From an uncultured Clostridia bacterium (GTDB lineage Bacteria; Bacillota; Clostridia; Christensenellales; Borkfalkiaceae): a DNA stretch of 64,000 nucleotides. A program made the position numbers and the translations under genes. The notes below the pieces were generated by a model that saw only the letters and a program-made list of their open reading frames with translations, ran no database searches and had not been told where the DNA came from. Below, in pieces: positions 9,853 through 18,605 of this stretch (positions within the stretch are counted from its first letter, which is position 1; the number at the start of each line of letters is the position of its first letter). Location: the NCBI GenBank assembly GCA_944336975.1, contig CALVLH010000001.1, positions 1-64,000 of the forward strand. Reading direction: 5' to 3'.

Positions 9853-10971
9853 ATGCGGAAAGTGGCGGTCTTTTTCGGAGGCGCGTCGTGCGAGCACGAC
9901 GTCTCCGTCATCACGGGGATGCTCGCCGTCAACCTGTTGCGCGGTGCGGGCGAAGAGGTGTTCCCCGTCTATCTGGGCAGGGAAGGAGGGATGTTCACGT
10001 CCCCCCTGATGACGGACGTGGCGGCGTTCCGTTCGCCGTCGCGTTTTACGCCCGTCGTGTTCGGGCAAGGGGCGATCTGTTTGGCAAAGGGGCGCAAAAA
10101 ACCGCTCTTTTTGCCCGACGTCGCGCTCAACTGCTGTCACGGCGGTGCGGGCGAAGACGGAACGCTTTCGGCGCTCCTCGACTGGTACGGCATCCGGAGC
10201 GCATCGCCCGGAACGCCTGTCTCTGCTTTGTTCATGAACAAAAAACTTTCCGCGCTCGCCGCCCGCGGCGCGGGACTGCCTGTCGCGCGGTCCTTTGCCG
10301 TGCGCGAAGAGGAGTGGAGTGCGGAAAAGGAGGCCGTCCTCCTCCGCGCCCGCGAGCTGGGGTATCCCGTCGTCGTCAAGCCCTGCCGTCTGGGTTCGAG
10401 CATCGGCATTTCCGTCGCGCAGGAGGAGGAGGCGCTGGAAAGAGCGCTCGCAAAGGCGTTCCGCTACGACGGGGAGGCGCTCGTCGAGGAGTATTTTGCG
10501 GACAAACGCGACATCAACTGCGCCGCGTACCGCGTAGGAGGGGAGATACGCGTCTCCCTTTGCGAGGAGGCGTTTTCTTCGGGCGAGATCCTCTCCTTCG
10601 GGGAAAAATACGGCGGGGGAGAGCGACGCAACGCCAAACTTCCTGCCGATCTTCCCGAGGACACGGCTGAGGACATTCGCGCGATGACCGCGCGGCTTTA
10701 CGACGCATTCGACTGCCGCGGGATCGTCCGCGCCGATTTCATCCTCTCGGGCGGCAAGGCGTATTTCAACGAGCTGAACACCGTTCCCGGTTCGCTCGCC
10801 TGCTATCTGTTCGGCGAGAGGCTGTCGGAGGCAAAAAAGCTGTTGTTGTCGCTCGTGAAGGAGGGCGCGGAGCAAAAGCGAGAAAAAAAGGCGACACCGC
10901 CCACGCATTTGTTGGATTCGGACATTTTCTCGGGCGCAAAAAGTTGCAAAGAGCGCAGAAATTTAGTATAA
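9853..10971 (+). CDS. ddl: D-alanine--D-alanine ligase
   Basis: ATP-grasp enzyme joining two D-Ala residues for peptidoglycan. The N-terminal [14 protein letters not shown] motif, the [16 protein letters not shown]-binding strand, VRADFILS and the C-terminal [10 protein letters not shown] metal/substrate loop are intact. The first ATG of the open frame (9715) is rejected: homology and the SD GCGGAGGTG place the start at 9853, giving 372 aa. A TATAAT lies at 9798-9803 but its -35 is poor. The last codons overlap the icd promoter. A polar tail of about 35 residues follows the catalytic end. Confidence 0.93.
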   Translation: MRKVAVFFGGASCEHDVSVITGMLAVNLLRGAGEEVFPVYLGREGGMFTSPLMTDVAAFRSPSRFTPVVFGQGAICLAKGRKKPLFLPDVALNCCHGGAGEDGTLSALLDWYGIRSASPGTPVSALFMNKKLSALAARGAGLPVARSFAVREEEWSAEKEAVLLRARELGYPVVVKPCRLGSSIGISVAQEEEALERALAKAFRYDGEALVEEYFADKRDINCAAYRVGGEIRVSLCEEAFSSGEILSFGEKYGGGERRNAKLPADLPEDTAEDIRAMTARLYDAFDCRGIVRADFILSGGKAYFNELNTVPGSLACYLFGERLSEAKKLLLSLVKEGAEQKREKKATPPTHLLDSDIFSGAKSCKERRNLV

Positions 10972-10972
10972 T
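10944..10972 (+). promoter_or_regulatory. Promoter of icd inside the ddl 3' end
   Basis: TTGCAA at 10944-10949, 17-bp spacer, TATAAT at 10967-10972. The -10 box contains the ddl stop codon. It gives icd its own transcript with a short leader containing AAAGGAG. Confidence 0.82.
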
Positions 10973-11002
10973 CATAGAGAAAAAAGCCTGAAAGGAGATA
11001 CA

Positions 11003-12211
11003 ATGGAAAAAATCCGCATGACGACCCCCCTCGTGGAAATGGACGGGGATGAAATGACGCGTATTCTCTGGGGCTGGATCAAGGAGATCCTCATCGAGCC
11101 CTATGTCGAACTGAAAACGGAATATTACGATCTGGGACTGCCCAATCGCGACGCGACGGAGGACCGAGTGACCGCAGAGAGCGCGGAGGCGACAAAAAAA
11201 TACGGCGTCGCCGTCAAGTGCGCGACCATCACGCCCAACGCGCAGCGCATGACCGAATACAATCTGCATCAGATGTGGAAGAGCCCCAACGGCACCATCC
11301 GCCGCATTCTCGACGGCACGGTGTTCCGCGCTCCCATCCTCTGCAAGGGCATCCGCCCGTATATTCCCGGATGGAAGAAGCCCATCGTCCTTGCCCGTCA
11401 CGCATACGGCGACATCTACAACGCCGTGGACGAGCGCGTCGAAGAGGGTTCCAAGACCTATCTCGTCGTGACCGACAAAGACGGCAAGGAAGTCTCCCGC
11501 CGTCTCATCCACGACTTTAAGGGGAGCGCGGGGATCGTGCAGGGGATGCACAACCGCGACGATTCCATCCGTTCCTTCGCGCATTCCTGCTTCCGCTATG
11601 CGCTCGAAGAGAACATCTCCATGTATTTTGCGACCAAGGACACCATATCCAAGGTGTACGACAGGCGCTTCAAGGACATCTTCGCGGAGGTTTACGAGTC
11701 CGATTACCGCGCCGCGTTCGAAGCAAAGGGGCTGGAGTATCTCTACACCCTCATCGACGACGCAGTCGCGCGCGTGGTGCGTTCGGAGGGGGGCATCCTC
11801 TGGGCGTGCAAGAATTACGACGGCGACGTGATGAGCGACATGGTGGCGACCGCTTACGGCTCGCTGGGCATGATGACGTCCGTGCTCGTCTCCCCCGACG
11901 GAAAGTACGAATACGAGGCGGCGCACGGCACCGTGACGCGCCATTACTACAAATATCTCAAGGGCGAAACGACGTCTACCAACTCCGTCGCGACCATCTT
12001 CGCCTGGACGGGCGCACTGCGCAAGCGGGGCGAGCTGGACGGAAATACCGATCTCGTCGCCTTTGCCGACCGCCTGGAAGGGGCGACCGTCCGCACCATC
12101 GAGGAAGGAGAGATGACGGGCGATCTCGTTTCCCTCTTCTCGTCGGAAGGCGTGACGGCGAAGAAGCTGGATTCGCGCGCGTTCCTGCAGGCGATCGCTA
12201 AGAGGATGTAA
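11003..12211 (+). CDS. icd: NADP-dependent isocitrate dehydrogenase (eukaryote-like homodimeric type)
   Basis: Oxidatively decarboxylates isocitrate to 2-oxoglutarate. The 402-aa protein belongs to the type II homodimeric family rather than the E. coli type: [19 protein letters not shown] (substrate-binding Ser/Asn/Thr/Arg) and AHGTVTRHY, whose Arg-His pair is typical of NADP specificity. No other TCA-cycle gene is nearby, so in an anaerobe it most likely supplies 2-oxoglutarate for glutamate synthesis (inference). It is monocistronic, flanked by its own promoter and a strong hairpin. Confidence 0.95.
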   Translation: MEKIRMTTPLVEMDGDEMTRILWGWIKEILIEPYVELKTEYYDLGLPNRDATEDRVTAESAEATKKYGVAVKCATITPNAQRMTEYNLHQMWKSPNGTIRRILDGTVFRAPILCKGIRPYIPGWKKPIVLARHAYGDIYNAVDERVEEGSKTYLVVTDKDGKEVSRRLIHDFKGSAGIVQGMHNRDDSIRSFAHSCFRYALEENISMYFATKDTISKVYDRRFKDIFAEVYESDYRAAFEAKGLEYLYTLIDDAVARVVRSEGGILWACKNYDGDVMSDMVATAYGSLGMMTSVLVSPDGKYEYEAAHGTVTRHYYKYLKGETTSTNSVATIFAWTGALRKRGELDGNTDLVAFADRLEGATVRTIEEGEMTGDLVSLFSSEGVTAKKLDSRAFLQAIAKRM

Positions 12212-12223
12212 AAGGAAGAGACT

Positions 12224-12255
12224 GCGCCCGCCGCGGCTTTTGCCGCGGCGGGCGC
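12224..12255 (+). terminator. Strong hairpin after icd
   Basis: A 13-bp perfect G/C stem (GCGCCCGCCGCGG and its complement around a CTTTTT-type loop) 12 nt after the icd stop. The T run expected after an intrinsic terminator is missing (TCATGCAT follows), so it may act as an mRNA-stabilising hairpin or an imperfect terminator. Confidence 0.55.
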
Positions 12256-12293
12256 TCATGCATAAGAGTACGGTACGGGAGAAAAACGCGAAA

Positions 12294-13223
12294 ATGCTGG
12301 ATGCAAAGATCAGGCGGTATCTGGACAATACCTGTAAATCGCTCGGCGGCAAGCGGGTGCTGGTGCTGGGCGCGACGGGGAGCATCGGGGGCGCGGCGGC
12401 GCTGGAATTGCTCTATTGCGGCTGTTCGCTCGTCTGCGCCTATCGGAGCGAGAGAAAACGGCACGAACTGGAAGGGCGCGTCGCGGCGTTTTGCGGAGAG
12501 GAGAAACTCTCTTCCGACGTGCGATACGCCCGCGTCGACTTGTCCGATTTCGCCTGTGTCCGCGCCTTTGCGGAAGAATTTCCGTCGCGATACGGGCAGG
12601 TGGACTGCGTGCTCAACTGCGCGGGCGTATATCATCTGCCTTCCGAAAAAAACGCAGACGGGCAGGACATTCATGTCGCAACGAATGTCCTGAGCGCGGT
12701 CATCCTCTGCGATCTGTTTTCCAAAAACGGCGCGGTGAAGGAAAAATGGCTGAACACGGGCAGCATCAGTTGCCTGTTTTCCGATCGGAACGCGGGGAAC
12801 GTCATCGGCAGGAAAGAGAAGAACAAGACGCGCCTTTACGCGGCGACCAAACGCCTGCTCGCGGAATATACCTGCGAGAGCGGGCGCTCGGCGGGATTCC
12901 GCACCGCGCTGGCGCATCCCGGGATCTCGGCGACGTCGCTGTTTGCGGAAGAAAAGGGCGGCTTTTCCCGCTCCTTCCAAAAATGGATCTTTCCGCTGAT
13001 GAAGCGCGTGTTCCCTTCCCCCGAACAGGCGGCGCTCAGCCTGCTGTATGCGCTTTCGCACGATTCGGCGGAAGGCTGCTGGACGGGCCCTTCTATCTTC
13101 GGGATCTGGGGGAAACCCAAGACGACGCGTCTTTCCGCGGGCGTGACGAAGGGCGCGAAAGAGGACGTGGAGAAATTGCGCGCCGCCGTTTCCGATTATC
13201 TGCGTGAAGAAAAGGACGGCTGA
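12294..13223 (+). CDS. Short-chain dehydrogenase/reductase (SDR)
   Basis: NAD(P)-dependent oxidoreductase of the SDR superfamily, 309 aa from the chosen start. The Rossmann loop is GATGSIGG near residues 24-31. The catalytic set is Ser in NTGSIS and the YxxxK motif in YAATK. The shape (long C-terminus after the catalytic lysine) resembles retinol-dehydrogenase/WWOX-like SDRs, but no substrate can be assigned. Start choice: ATG 12294 has GGGAG about 12 nt upstream; the alternative ATG 12258 sits directly against the icd hairpin without an SD. Confidence 0.82.
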   Translation: MLDAKIRRYLDNTCKSLGGKRVLVLGATGSIGGAAALELLYCGCSLVCAYRSERKRHELEGRVAAFCGEEKLSSDVRYARVDLSDFACVRAFAEEFPSRYGQVDCVLNCAGVYHLPSEKNADGQDIHVATNVLSAVILCDLFSKNGAVKEKWLNTGSISCLFSDRNAGNVIGRKEKNKTRLYAATKRLLAEYTCESGRSAGFRTALAHPGISATSLFAEEKGGFSRSFQKWIFPLMKRVFPSPEQAALSLLYALSHDSAEGCWTGPSIFGIWGKPKTTRLSAGVTKGAKEDVEKLRAAVSDYLREEKDG

Positions 13224-13235
13224 GCAAAGAGCGCG

Positions 13236-13268
13236 AAAAAAGGCTTCCCGATGGGGAAGCCTTTTTTC
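13236..13268 (+). terminator. Bidirectional intrinsic terminator
   Basis: AAAAAAGGCTTCCC and GGGAAGCCTTTTTT form a stem with A and T tracts on opposite sides, so it can end both the SDR transcript and the convergent zinc-peptidase transcript. Confidence 0.88.
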
Positions 13269-13318
13269 GTGAGAAGCGTTGCGCACGGAGCGCGCCGTTT
13301 TTTCCGCGTTCCGAGCCG

Positions 13319-14023
13319 TCAGTCGTGCCGCAGGAAGGAAAGGAAAAAGAGCGCGAACCGCAGGAAATAGAAGAGGGAAATGAGCAGGGACGCGACATAG
13401 GTGAGCGCCGCCGCCGAAAGCACTTTGGAAGCGCCGGGGACTTCTTCCGCGGTCAGGATGCCGTCTTCGAGGAGCATCTTTTTCGCGCGTTTGCTCGCGT
13501 TGAGCTCCACGGGGAGCGTAACGAGCGCGAACAGGGTGGAAAGTCCGAACAGAGCGATCCCCGCATAGACGCACCATGCGCCGTAGGGGACGCTGATGAG
13601 AAAAACATCGAGCAGGATGCCGATGAGGACGAGCGGGATGGAGAGCGCCGATCCGATGTTGGTCAGAGGGACGAGCATCGTGCGCACTTTATAGGGGAAA
13701 TACCCCTCTTTTTTTTGCATGACGTGACCGACCTCGTGCGCGGCGACCGCGACGGCGGCGACGGACGCGCTGCCGAAGGTACTCATCGAGAGGTTGACCT
13801 GTTTTTTGGTGGGGTGATAGTGGTCGGTCAGTTTTCCGTTCACCCGCTCGACGCGGATGTCGTACACGCCGCGGTTGCGCATCAGGCGGACTGCCGTGTC
13901 GTAACCCGTCATGCACGCACGGTTGGGAACGCGGTCGAACGCGGTATATGCGGAATTGACCTTAGCGCTTGCCCATCCCGCAAAGATCAGCAAGGGGATG
14001 AGGAGCAATAGAGACAAATACAT
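13319..14023 (-). CDS. YugP-type membrane zinc metallopeptidase
   Basis: Integral membrane protein of the neutral zinc metallopeptidase 2 family (B. subtilis YugP type), 234 aa. The metal motif HEVGH sits after a first membrane segment (residues about 2-20) and the stretch GKLTDHYHP, and further hydrophobic segments cover about 120-185 and 205-232. The active site is expected on the cytoplasmic side, but substrates are unknown for the family. It has its own promoter and converges on the SDR gene over a shared terminator. Confidence 0.88.
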   Translation of the reverse strand: MYLSLLLLIPLLIFAGWASAKVNSAYTAFDRVPNRACMTGYDTAVRLMRNRGVYDIRVERVNGKLTDHYHPTKKQVNLSMSTFGSASVAAVAVAAHEVGHVMQKKEGYFPYKVRTMLVPLTNIGSALSIPLVLIGILLDVFLISVPYGAWCVYAGIALFGLSTLFALVTLPVELNASKRAKKMLLEDGILTAEEVPGASKVLSAAALTYVASLLISLFYFLRFALFFLSFLRHD

Positions 14024-14040
14024 ACCGATACCTCTCTATT

Positions 14041-14068
14041 ATTGTACCACGCCGTGGGCGTTTTACAA
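14041..14068 (-). promoter_or_regulatory. Promoter of the YugP-type peptidase (minus strand)
   Basis: On the minus strand: TTGTAA (14063-14068), 16-bp spacer, TACAAT (14041-14046), followed by AGAGAGGT as ribosome binding site before the ATG at 14023. Confidence 0.7.
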
Positions 14069-14145
14069 CACATTTCCGCATTTTTTCACAAAAACGCCCG
14101 CGATTGTCCGCGCGGAGCGTCTACATGAGGGAAGCAGGCGCATTG

Positions 14146-14985
14146 TCAGGGTGTTCGCGTCCGCTTTTTGTATTCGCTTGCCGTAAAGGAGAAGTATTTG
14201 CGGTATTCCGCGGAAAAATGCTCCACGCACGAATAGCCCACCTCTTCGGAGACCTGCGTCACGGACATCCCGCGTTGCAGCAGCACGTTGGCGGCGGACA
14301 TCCGCGCTTGCGTTTTCTTTTGCGAAAAAGTCGCGCCGTATCGCTCTTTGAGCACGCGCTGCGTCTGGCGCGGGCTCAGCCCGATGCGGCGGGAAAGCGA
14401 TTGCAGCGTGATCTCGCGGTATCCGTACAAAAACGCCTCTTCGATGCGCAGATACAGCTCGGAAGGGGAAGGCGGTTCTTCCCGCTCGGAAGGGGCGGCG
14501 CCCGCCTCTTCCATGCGCACGAACAGGCTGAGCAGGCGCATGATCGCGCCCGCCGCCGCGCTTCGGTATCCCGGGAGCCGCCGCGTCAGTTCCTCGGCGA
14601 TCGTCTCTGCGAGCGCGAGAAATTCCGCGTCCGCCTTTCCGAAAAAGAAGGGGCGGGACAAAAAGCGTTTTGCCGCCGCGCTTTCCCCGCGCAAGCGCTC
14701 CGCGGTCGCGTACAGGCACAGTTCGCGCACGGGAGCGTGGGGGAGCGCGCTCTGCTCGTGTTCCGCGCTTCCCGCGGTGAGATAGACGTTCCCCGCCGAG
14801 AGGGCGTATTCCGCCTGCTCCGTGCGCACGCGCCCCTCGCCCGAGAACACGACGTGCAGTTCGAAGCTGTCCGACGAATGGCGGTGCATGGGAATCGCCG
14901 CGCTGATGTATTCGTCCGATACGCGTACGGGACGGATGGTAAGTCCTTCCCATACAAAGGACTCGTTCTGAAACTCATAGATCAT
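14146..14985 (-). CDS. AraC-family transcriptional regulator
   Basis: A 279-aa regulator: an N-terminal cupin-like sensing domain (the PMHRHSSDSFELHVVFSGEG region near residues 33-52) and a C-terminal pair of helix-turn-helix motifs (about 185-275; LSRRIGLSPRQTQRVLKERYG, given here in part, and VSEEVGYSCVEHF). It is divergent from the GH29 fucosidase and probably activates it in response to a sugar (inference). I chose ATG 14985 over the upstream TTG 15012 because the promoter -10 box ends 6 nt before this ATG, so transcripts cannot include the TTG. No SD is present. Confidence 0.88.
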   Translation of the reverse strand: MIYEFQNESFVWEGLTIRPVRVSDEYISAAIPMHRHSSDSFELHVVFSGEGRVRTEQAEYALSAGNVYLTAGSAEHEQSALPHAPVRELCLYATAERLRGESAAAKRFLSRPFFFGKADAEFLALAETIAEELTRRLPGYRSAAAGAIMRLLSLFVRMEEAGAAPSEREEPPSPSELYLRIEEAFLYGYREITLQSLSRRIGLSPRQTQRVLKERYGATFSQKKTQARMSAANVLLQRGMSVTQVSEEVGYSCVEHFSAEYRKYFSFTASEYKKRTRTP

Positions 14986-14991
14986 ACCGCC

Positions 14992-15020
14992 ATTGTACTC
15001 CGCCTGCGCCAAAATGTCAA
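14992..15020 (-). promoter_or_regulatory. Promoter of the AraC gene, predicted leaderless
   Basis: Minus strand TTGACA (15015-15020), 17-bp spacer, TACAAT (14992-14997), then GGCGGT and the ATG at 14985. The 6-nt gap between -10 and start codon predicts a leaderless mRNA. Confidence 0.82.
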
Positions 15021-15058
15021 GAGTTACGATAATGCGACATTTTTATGAAAAGATGTCA
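15014..15058. promoter_or_regulatory. Candidate AraC-regulator operator in the divergent gap
   Basis: Three ATGTC/GACAT half-sites occur: ATGTCA 15014-15019, GACAT 15036-15040 and ATGTCA 15053-15058. The last two form an inverted repeat, and the first overlaps the regulator's own -35 box. The position, between the divergent AraC gene and the weak GH29 promoter, suits activation plus autoregulation. Purely a pattern-based inference. Confidence 0.4.
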
Positions 15059-15091
15059 TAAATTTGTCTAACGCGCGGGCGGCGGACGTGC

Positions 15092-15097
15092 TATAAT
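15092..15097 (+). promoter_or_regulatory. -10 box of the GH29 promoter
   Basis: A perfect TATAAT with no recognisable -35 at 16-18 bp (the sequence there is G/C rich). This is the usual look of an activator-dependent promoter and fits control by the divergent AraC protein. Confidence 0.6.
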
Positions 15098-15124
15098 CAA
15101 TGCGTTCAAAAAAAGGAGGAACGT

Positions 15125-16618
15125 ATGAACGTCAGCGAATATCTGAAAAAGGTAGACGAAGTCAACGAATCGGGACCTTACCGTCCCGAGTGGGAATCTC
15201 TGTGCGGGCACGAGACGCCCGCATGGTTCAGAAAGGCAAAATTCGGGATCTTCATCCATTGGGGCGTGTTCAGCGTTCCCGAGGCGTTTTCCGAGTGGTA
15301 TCCGCGCCACATGTACCGCGCGGATTCGCCCGAACACGAGCATTTCCGAAAGACGTATGGGGATTTTTCCCGCATGGGGTATAAAGATCTCATCCCGCTC
15401 TTCACCGCTGAGAAATTCGACGCGGAGGCATGGATGAAGCTGTTTAAGGAAGCGGGGGCAAAATACGTCGTCCCCGTTGCCGAACACCACGACGGATTTC
15501 AGATGTATAAGAGCGAGCTCTCGCGTTGGAACGTCGCAGAGATGGGGCCTAAGCGCGATACGCTCTCGGAACTGCGCGCGGCGGCGGAAAAATACGGGCT
15601 TGTCTTCTGTGCGTCTTCTCACCGCGCCGAGCATTATTGGTTCATGAACGGCGGAAGGGAATACGAGAGCGACGTGAACGATCCCGCCTACGACGATTTT
15701 TACGGGCCTGCCGTGCTCACGCCCGAACTCAAAGCATGGGTACCCGACGATCTGTACAGCGTGACCATCGATTCTCCGCGCATGAAGGAGCATTGCGAGA
15801 ACTGGCTGGCGAGGACGTGCGAGCTGGTGGACAGATACCGCCCGAAGGTCGTCTATTTCGACTGGTGGATCAACAACGGTGCGTTCCGTCCCTATCTCAA
15901 AAAATTTGCGGCATATTATTATAACCGCGCCGAGGAGTGGGGCGAAGAGGTCACGATCAACTACAAACACAGCGCATTCGTGCCCGACGCGGCGACGTTC
16001 GACGTCGAACGCGGACAGCTCAGAGAGATCAATCCGCGCCCGTGGCAGACGGATACGGCGATCGCCTGCAATTCATGGAGCTACACGGCGGACAACGAGT
16101 TCAAGGACGGGAGAGAGATCGTCTGCGATCTTGTCGACATCGTGAGCAAGAACGGGTGCCTTCTGCTCAACGTCGGGCCGCGCGCGAACGGCGAGATCTG
16201 CGAAGAGGAGGCGAAGGTGCTCCGCACGATCGGGGCATGGCTGAAAGTCAACGGCGAGGGCATTTACGATACCGTGTGCTGGAAGGTGTACGGAGAAGGC
16301 CCCACGCAGATCCCCGAAGGACAGTTCAGCGACACGTCGCGCGAGCCGTTCACGTCCGCGGACATCCGCTATACCTATCGCCGCGGGATCCTGTACGCCT
16401 TTGTCATGTCCGCGAAAGAGGGCTTGGAAGAGGTCGCGCTCACGGCGCTGCGCGGCGGCGATTTCCCCGCGGAATCGGTCTGCCCTGTCCGCGCGGAGAT
16501 CCTGGGCATGGAGGACGTGCCCGTGACGTTCGCACAGGAAAGGGACGCCCTGCGCCTTCGTTTCGGGAAAAAGGTCGCTTCCGATACGCCCGTCTGCGTC
16601 CGTCTGACGTTGCGCTGA
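15125..16618 (+). CDS. GH29 alpha-L-fucosidase
   Basis: Retaining exo-glycosidase releasing alpha-linked L-fucose, as found on mucin and milk glycans. The 497-aa protein starts with the typical WFRKAKFGIFIHWG block (about residues 34-47) and has EHHDGF and the nucleophile D246 in VVYFDWW. C-terminal to about 345 lies a beta-sandwich. No signal peptide is visible, so it acts in the cytoplasm on imported oligosaccharides (inference). SD AAAGGAGG precedes the ATG. It is divergent from the AraC regulator and is followed after 1 nt by a YgjV-like membrane protein. Confidence 0.93.
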   Translation: MNVSEYLKKVDEVNESGPYRPEWESLCGHETPAWFRKAKFGIFIHWGVFSVPEAFSEWYPRHMYRADSPEHEHFRKTYGDFSRMGYKDLIPLFTAEKFDAEAWMKLFKEAGAKYVVPVAEHHDGFQMYKSELSRWNVAEMGPKRDTLSELRAAAEKYGLVFCASSHRAEHYWFMNGGREYESDVNDPAYDDFYGPAVLTPELKAWVPDDLYSVTIDSPRMKEHCENWLARTCELVDRYRPKVVYFDWWINNGAFRPYLKKFAAYYYNRAEEWGEEVTINYKHSAFVPDAATFDVERGQLREINPRPWQTDTAIACNSWSYTADNEFKDGREIVCDLVDIVSKNGCLLLNVGPRANGEICEEEAKVLRTIGAWLKVNGEGIYDTVCWKVYGEGPTQIPEGQFSDTSREPFTSADIRYTYRRGILYAFVMSAKEGLEEVALTALRGGDFPAESVCPVRAEILGMEDVPVTFAQERDALRLRFGKKVASDTPVCVRLTLR

Positions 16619-16619
16619 G

Positions 16620-17228
16620 ATGTACCTCCAACTGTTCGGCCTTACGGTCAATCTTCCCGCGCAGATCGTCGGGCTGATCGGGCTCGCCGTCATCGCCGTT
16701 TCCTATCAGTTCAGAAAGGTGAAATACCTCGTCTGGTCGACCATCGCGATGGCGCTCTTCCTCGCCGAATCGTGCATCTTATCCGCCGATTCGGACACGG
16801 TCACGGGGATCGTCATCAACGCGACGGCGATCGCGAGGAACCTCGCCATGATCGCCTGGGCGGTGAAAAAGAAGGCGGAGCTTCCGCCCTGGCTCGCGGC
16901 GGCGTTTCTCGCGCCCATGTGGGCGGTCTGCGCCTTTTACTTCGGGGCATGGTATACCTATCTGCCGCCCGTGTTGCAGACGGTGTATACCTTCTGCGCG
17001 GTGAGCAGGAATGATTTCGTGTTCAGATCGGGCGCGCTCGTCCTGGAAAGCGGGAACTTCTTCTATAACGCGAGCGTGGGGGCTTATATCGGCGTGGTAC
17101 GTCAGATCGTGCTGGTGACGAGCGTCGTCGTGAGCATCGTGACGGCGGCGCGCGCGGGAAAGCGGGAGAAAGCGCAGGCGGCCGCGCTTCCCGACGGGGC
17201 GGCGGAAGCGGCGGATAAAAAAATGTGA
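16620..17228 (+). CDS. YgjV-family inner membrane protein
   Basis: Polytopic membrane protein of 202 aa resembling the Imp-YgjV family (IVGLIGLAVIAVSYQFR near residues 16-32 is the family-like opening). About six hydrophobic helices are followed by a polar Ala/Lys-rich tail. Function is unknown for the family. The ATG lies 1 nt after the GH29 stop, without a clear SD, so it depends on translational coupling with the fucosidase. That linkage hints at a role in sugar uptake or sensing, which is inference only. Confidence 0.75.
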   Translation: MYLQLFGLTVNLPAQIVGLIGLAVIAVSYQFRKVKYLVWSTIAMALFLAESCILSADSDTVTGIVINATAIARNLAMIAWAVKKKAELPPWLAAAFLAPMWAVCAFYFGAWYTYLPPVLQTVYTFCAVSRNDFVFRSGALVLESGNFFYNASVGAYIGVVRQIVLVTSVVVSIVTAARAGKREKAQAAALPDGAAEAADKKM

Positions 17229-17258
17229 ATACTTTATCGCGGCGGGGGGAAAAGCGGC

Positions 17259-17287
17259 TTGCTTTTTGCCCCCGCTTTTGCTATACT
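17259..17287 (+). promoter_or_regulatory. Promoter of obg, predicted leaderless
   Basis: TTGCTT at 17259-17264, 17-bp spacer, TATACT at 17282-17287. Only 6 nt (TGAACC) lie between the -10 box and the obg ATG; no SD exists. Confidence 0.8.
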
Positions 17288-17293
17288 TGAACC

Positions 17294-18574
17294 ATGGATA
17301 CCAAAGTGTTTACCGATAAAGTCAAGATCACCCTCAAAGCCGGGAACGGCGGCGACGGGATGAACTCCTTCAAAGCGTATAAGGGCAAGCCCGCGTGCGG
17401 ACCGGACGGCGGCGACGGCGGCGACGGCGGAAGCATCTATTTCGTCGGCGACAAGGACATGAACGACCTGCTCTCCTTCCGTTTCACCTCCAAATACGAG
17501 GCGGGAAACGGCGAGCGGGGCGGCACTAATCGCTGTACGGGCAAGAACGGCGCGGACGTGGAGATCAAAGTCCCGCGCGGCACCATCATCCGCGACGCGG
17601 AGAGCGGCAAGATCGTCTGCGACGTGTTCGAAGACGGCGAGCGGGTGCTCGTGCTCAAAGGGGGCAGGGGCGGAAAGGGCAACGTCCGCTTCACGACGGC
17701 GCGCCGCCATGCGCCCAATTTCGCGCAGAAGGGCGAACAGACGAAAATGCACGCCGTCATCCTCGAAATGAAGGTCATCGCGGATGTGGGGCTGGTCGGC
17801 TTTCCCAACGTGGGCAAGTCCACCCTGCTCTCGCGCATTTCCGCGGCGAAGCCCAAGATCGCGAACTATCACTTCACCACGCTATCGCCCAATCTCGGCG
17901 TGGCGCGGTATTATGAAAAATCCTTCGTCGTCGCGGACATCCCCGGACTCATCGAGGGCGCGGCGCAGGGTGCGGGGCTGGGGCACGATTTCCTCCGCCA
18001 CATCGAACGCACGCGGATGCTCTGCCATATCGTGGACATCTCGGGCGCGGAAGGGCGCGATCCCGTCGAGGATTTCATCAAGATCAACGGTGAGCTGAAA
18101 GAGTATTCGGAGACGCTCGCTTCCCTGCCGCAGATCGTCGTGTGCAATAAGTGCGACGTGTTCGGCGCGGAGGAGAATCTCGTCCGTTTCCGAAAGCAGT
18201 TCGGGGAGGAATATGCGATCTATCCCATAACGGCGATCAGCGGCGAGGGAACGGACGTGTTGCTGCGCGCGATCTCGGACATCCTCGATACCTTGCCTCC
18301 CGTGCAGCCCGTGCCGCCCGACGAGGACTTCGAGTTCGCGTCCGACGATTATACGCAGTTCGAGATCTTCCGCGACGAGGACGGCGCGTTCGTCATCGTC
18401 GGCGGGCTCGTGGAGCTGCTCTGCCGCAACGTCGTGCTCAACAATCCCGATTCCATGATGTATTTCCAGCGCATTCTGCGCGAACGCGGCGTCATCAAGG
18501 CGTTGCAGGAGCAGGGTTGCAAGGAAGGGGATACCGTCATCGTCGGCGACGTCGAGTTCGATTTCGTGCTGTAA
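17294..18574 (+). CDS. obg: Obg/CgtA GTPase
   Basis: Essential ribosome-associated GTPase (50S maturation and stress signalling). The 426-aa protein has the glycine-rich Obg fold (about 1-158), the G domain with GFPNVGKST (169-177), DIPGLIEGA and NKCD, and a C-terminal OCT domain (about 345-426) present in Firmicutes/Actinobacteria versions. The start is set by the family N-terminus (VKITLKAGNGGDG) and by the promoter immediately upstream. The absence of an SD means initiation on a leaderless message. Confidence 0.96.
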   Translation: MDTKVFTDKVKITLKAGNGGDGMNSFKAYKGKPACGPDGGDGGDGGSIYFVGDKDMNDLLSFRFTSKYEAGNGERGGTNRCTGKNGADVEIKVPRGTIIRDAESGKIVCDVFEDGERVLVLKGGRGGKGNVRFTTARRHAPNFAQKGEQTKMHAVILEMKVIADVGLVGFPNVGKSTLLSRISAAKPKIANYHFTTLSPNLGVARYYEKSFVVADIPGLIEGAAQGAGLGHDFLRHIERTRMLCHIVDISGAEGRDPVEDFIKINGELKEYSETLASLPQIVVCNKCDVFGAEENLVRFRKQFGEEYAIYPITAISGEGTDVLLRAISDILDTLPPVQPVPPDEDFEFASDDYTQFEIFRDEDGAFVIVGGLVELLCRNVVLNNPDSMMYFQRILRERGVIKALQEQGCKEGDTVIVGDVEFDFVL

Positions 18575-18605
18575 GCGGCGGCGCGTTTCCGATCGGGAGA
18601 AAAAA

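Noticed and set aside
12258-12293. ATG 12258 as start of the SDR
   Set aside because: It abuts the icd hairpin and lacks an SD; ATG 12294 has GGGAG upstream and fits SDR length.
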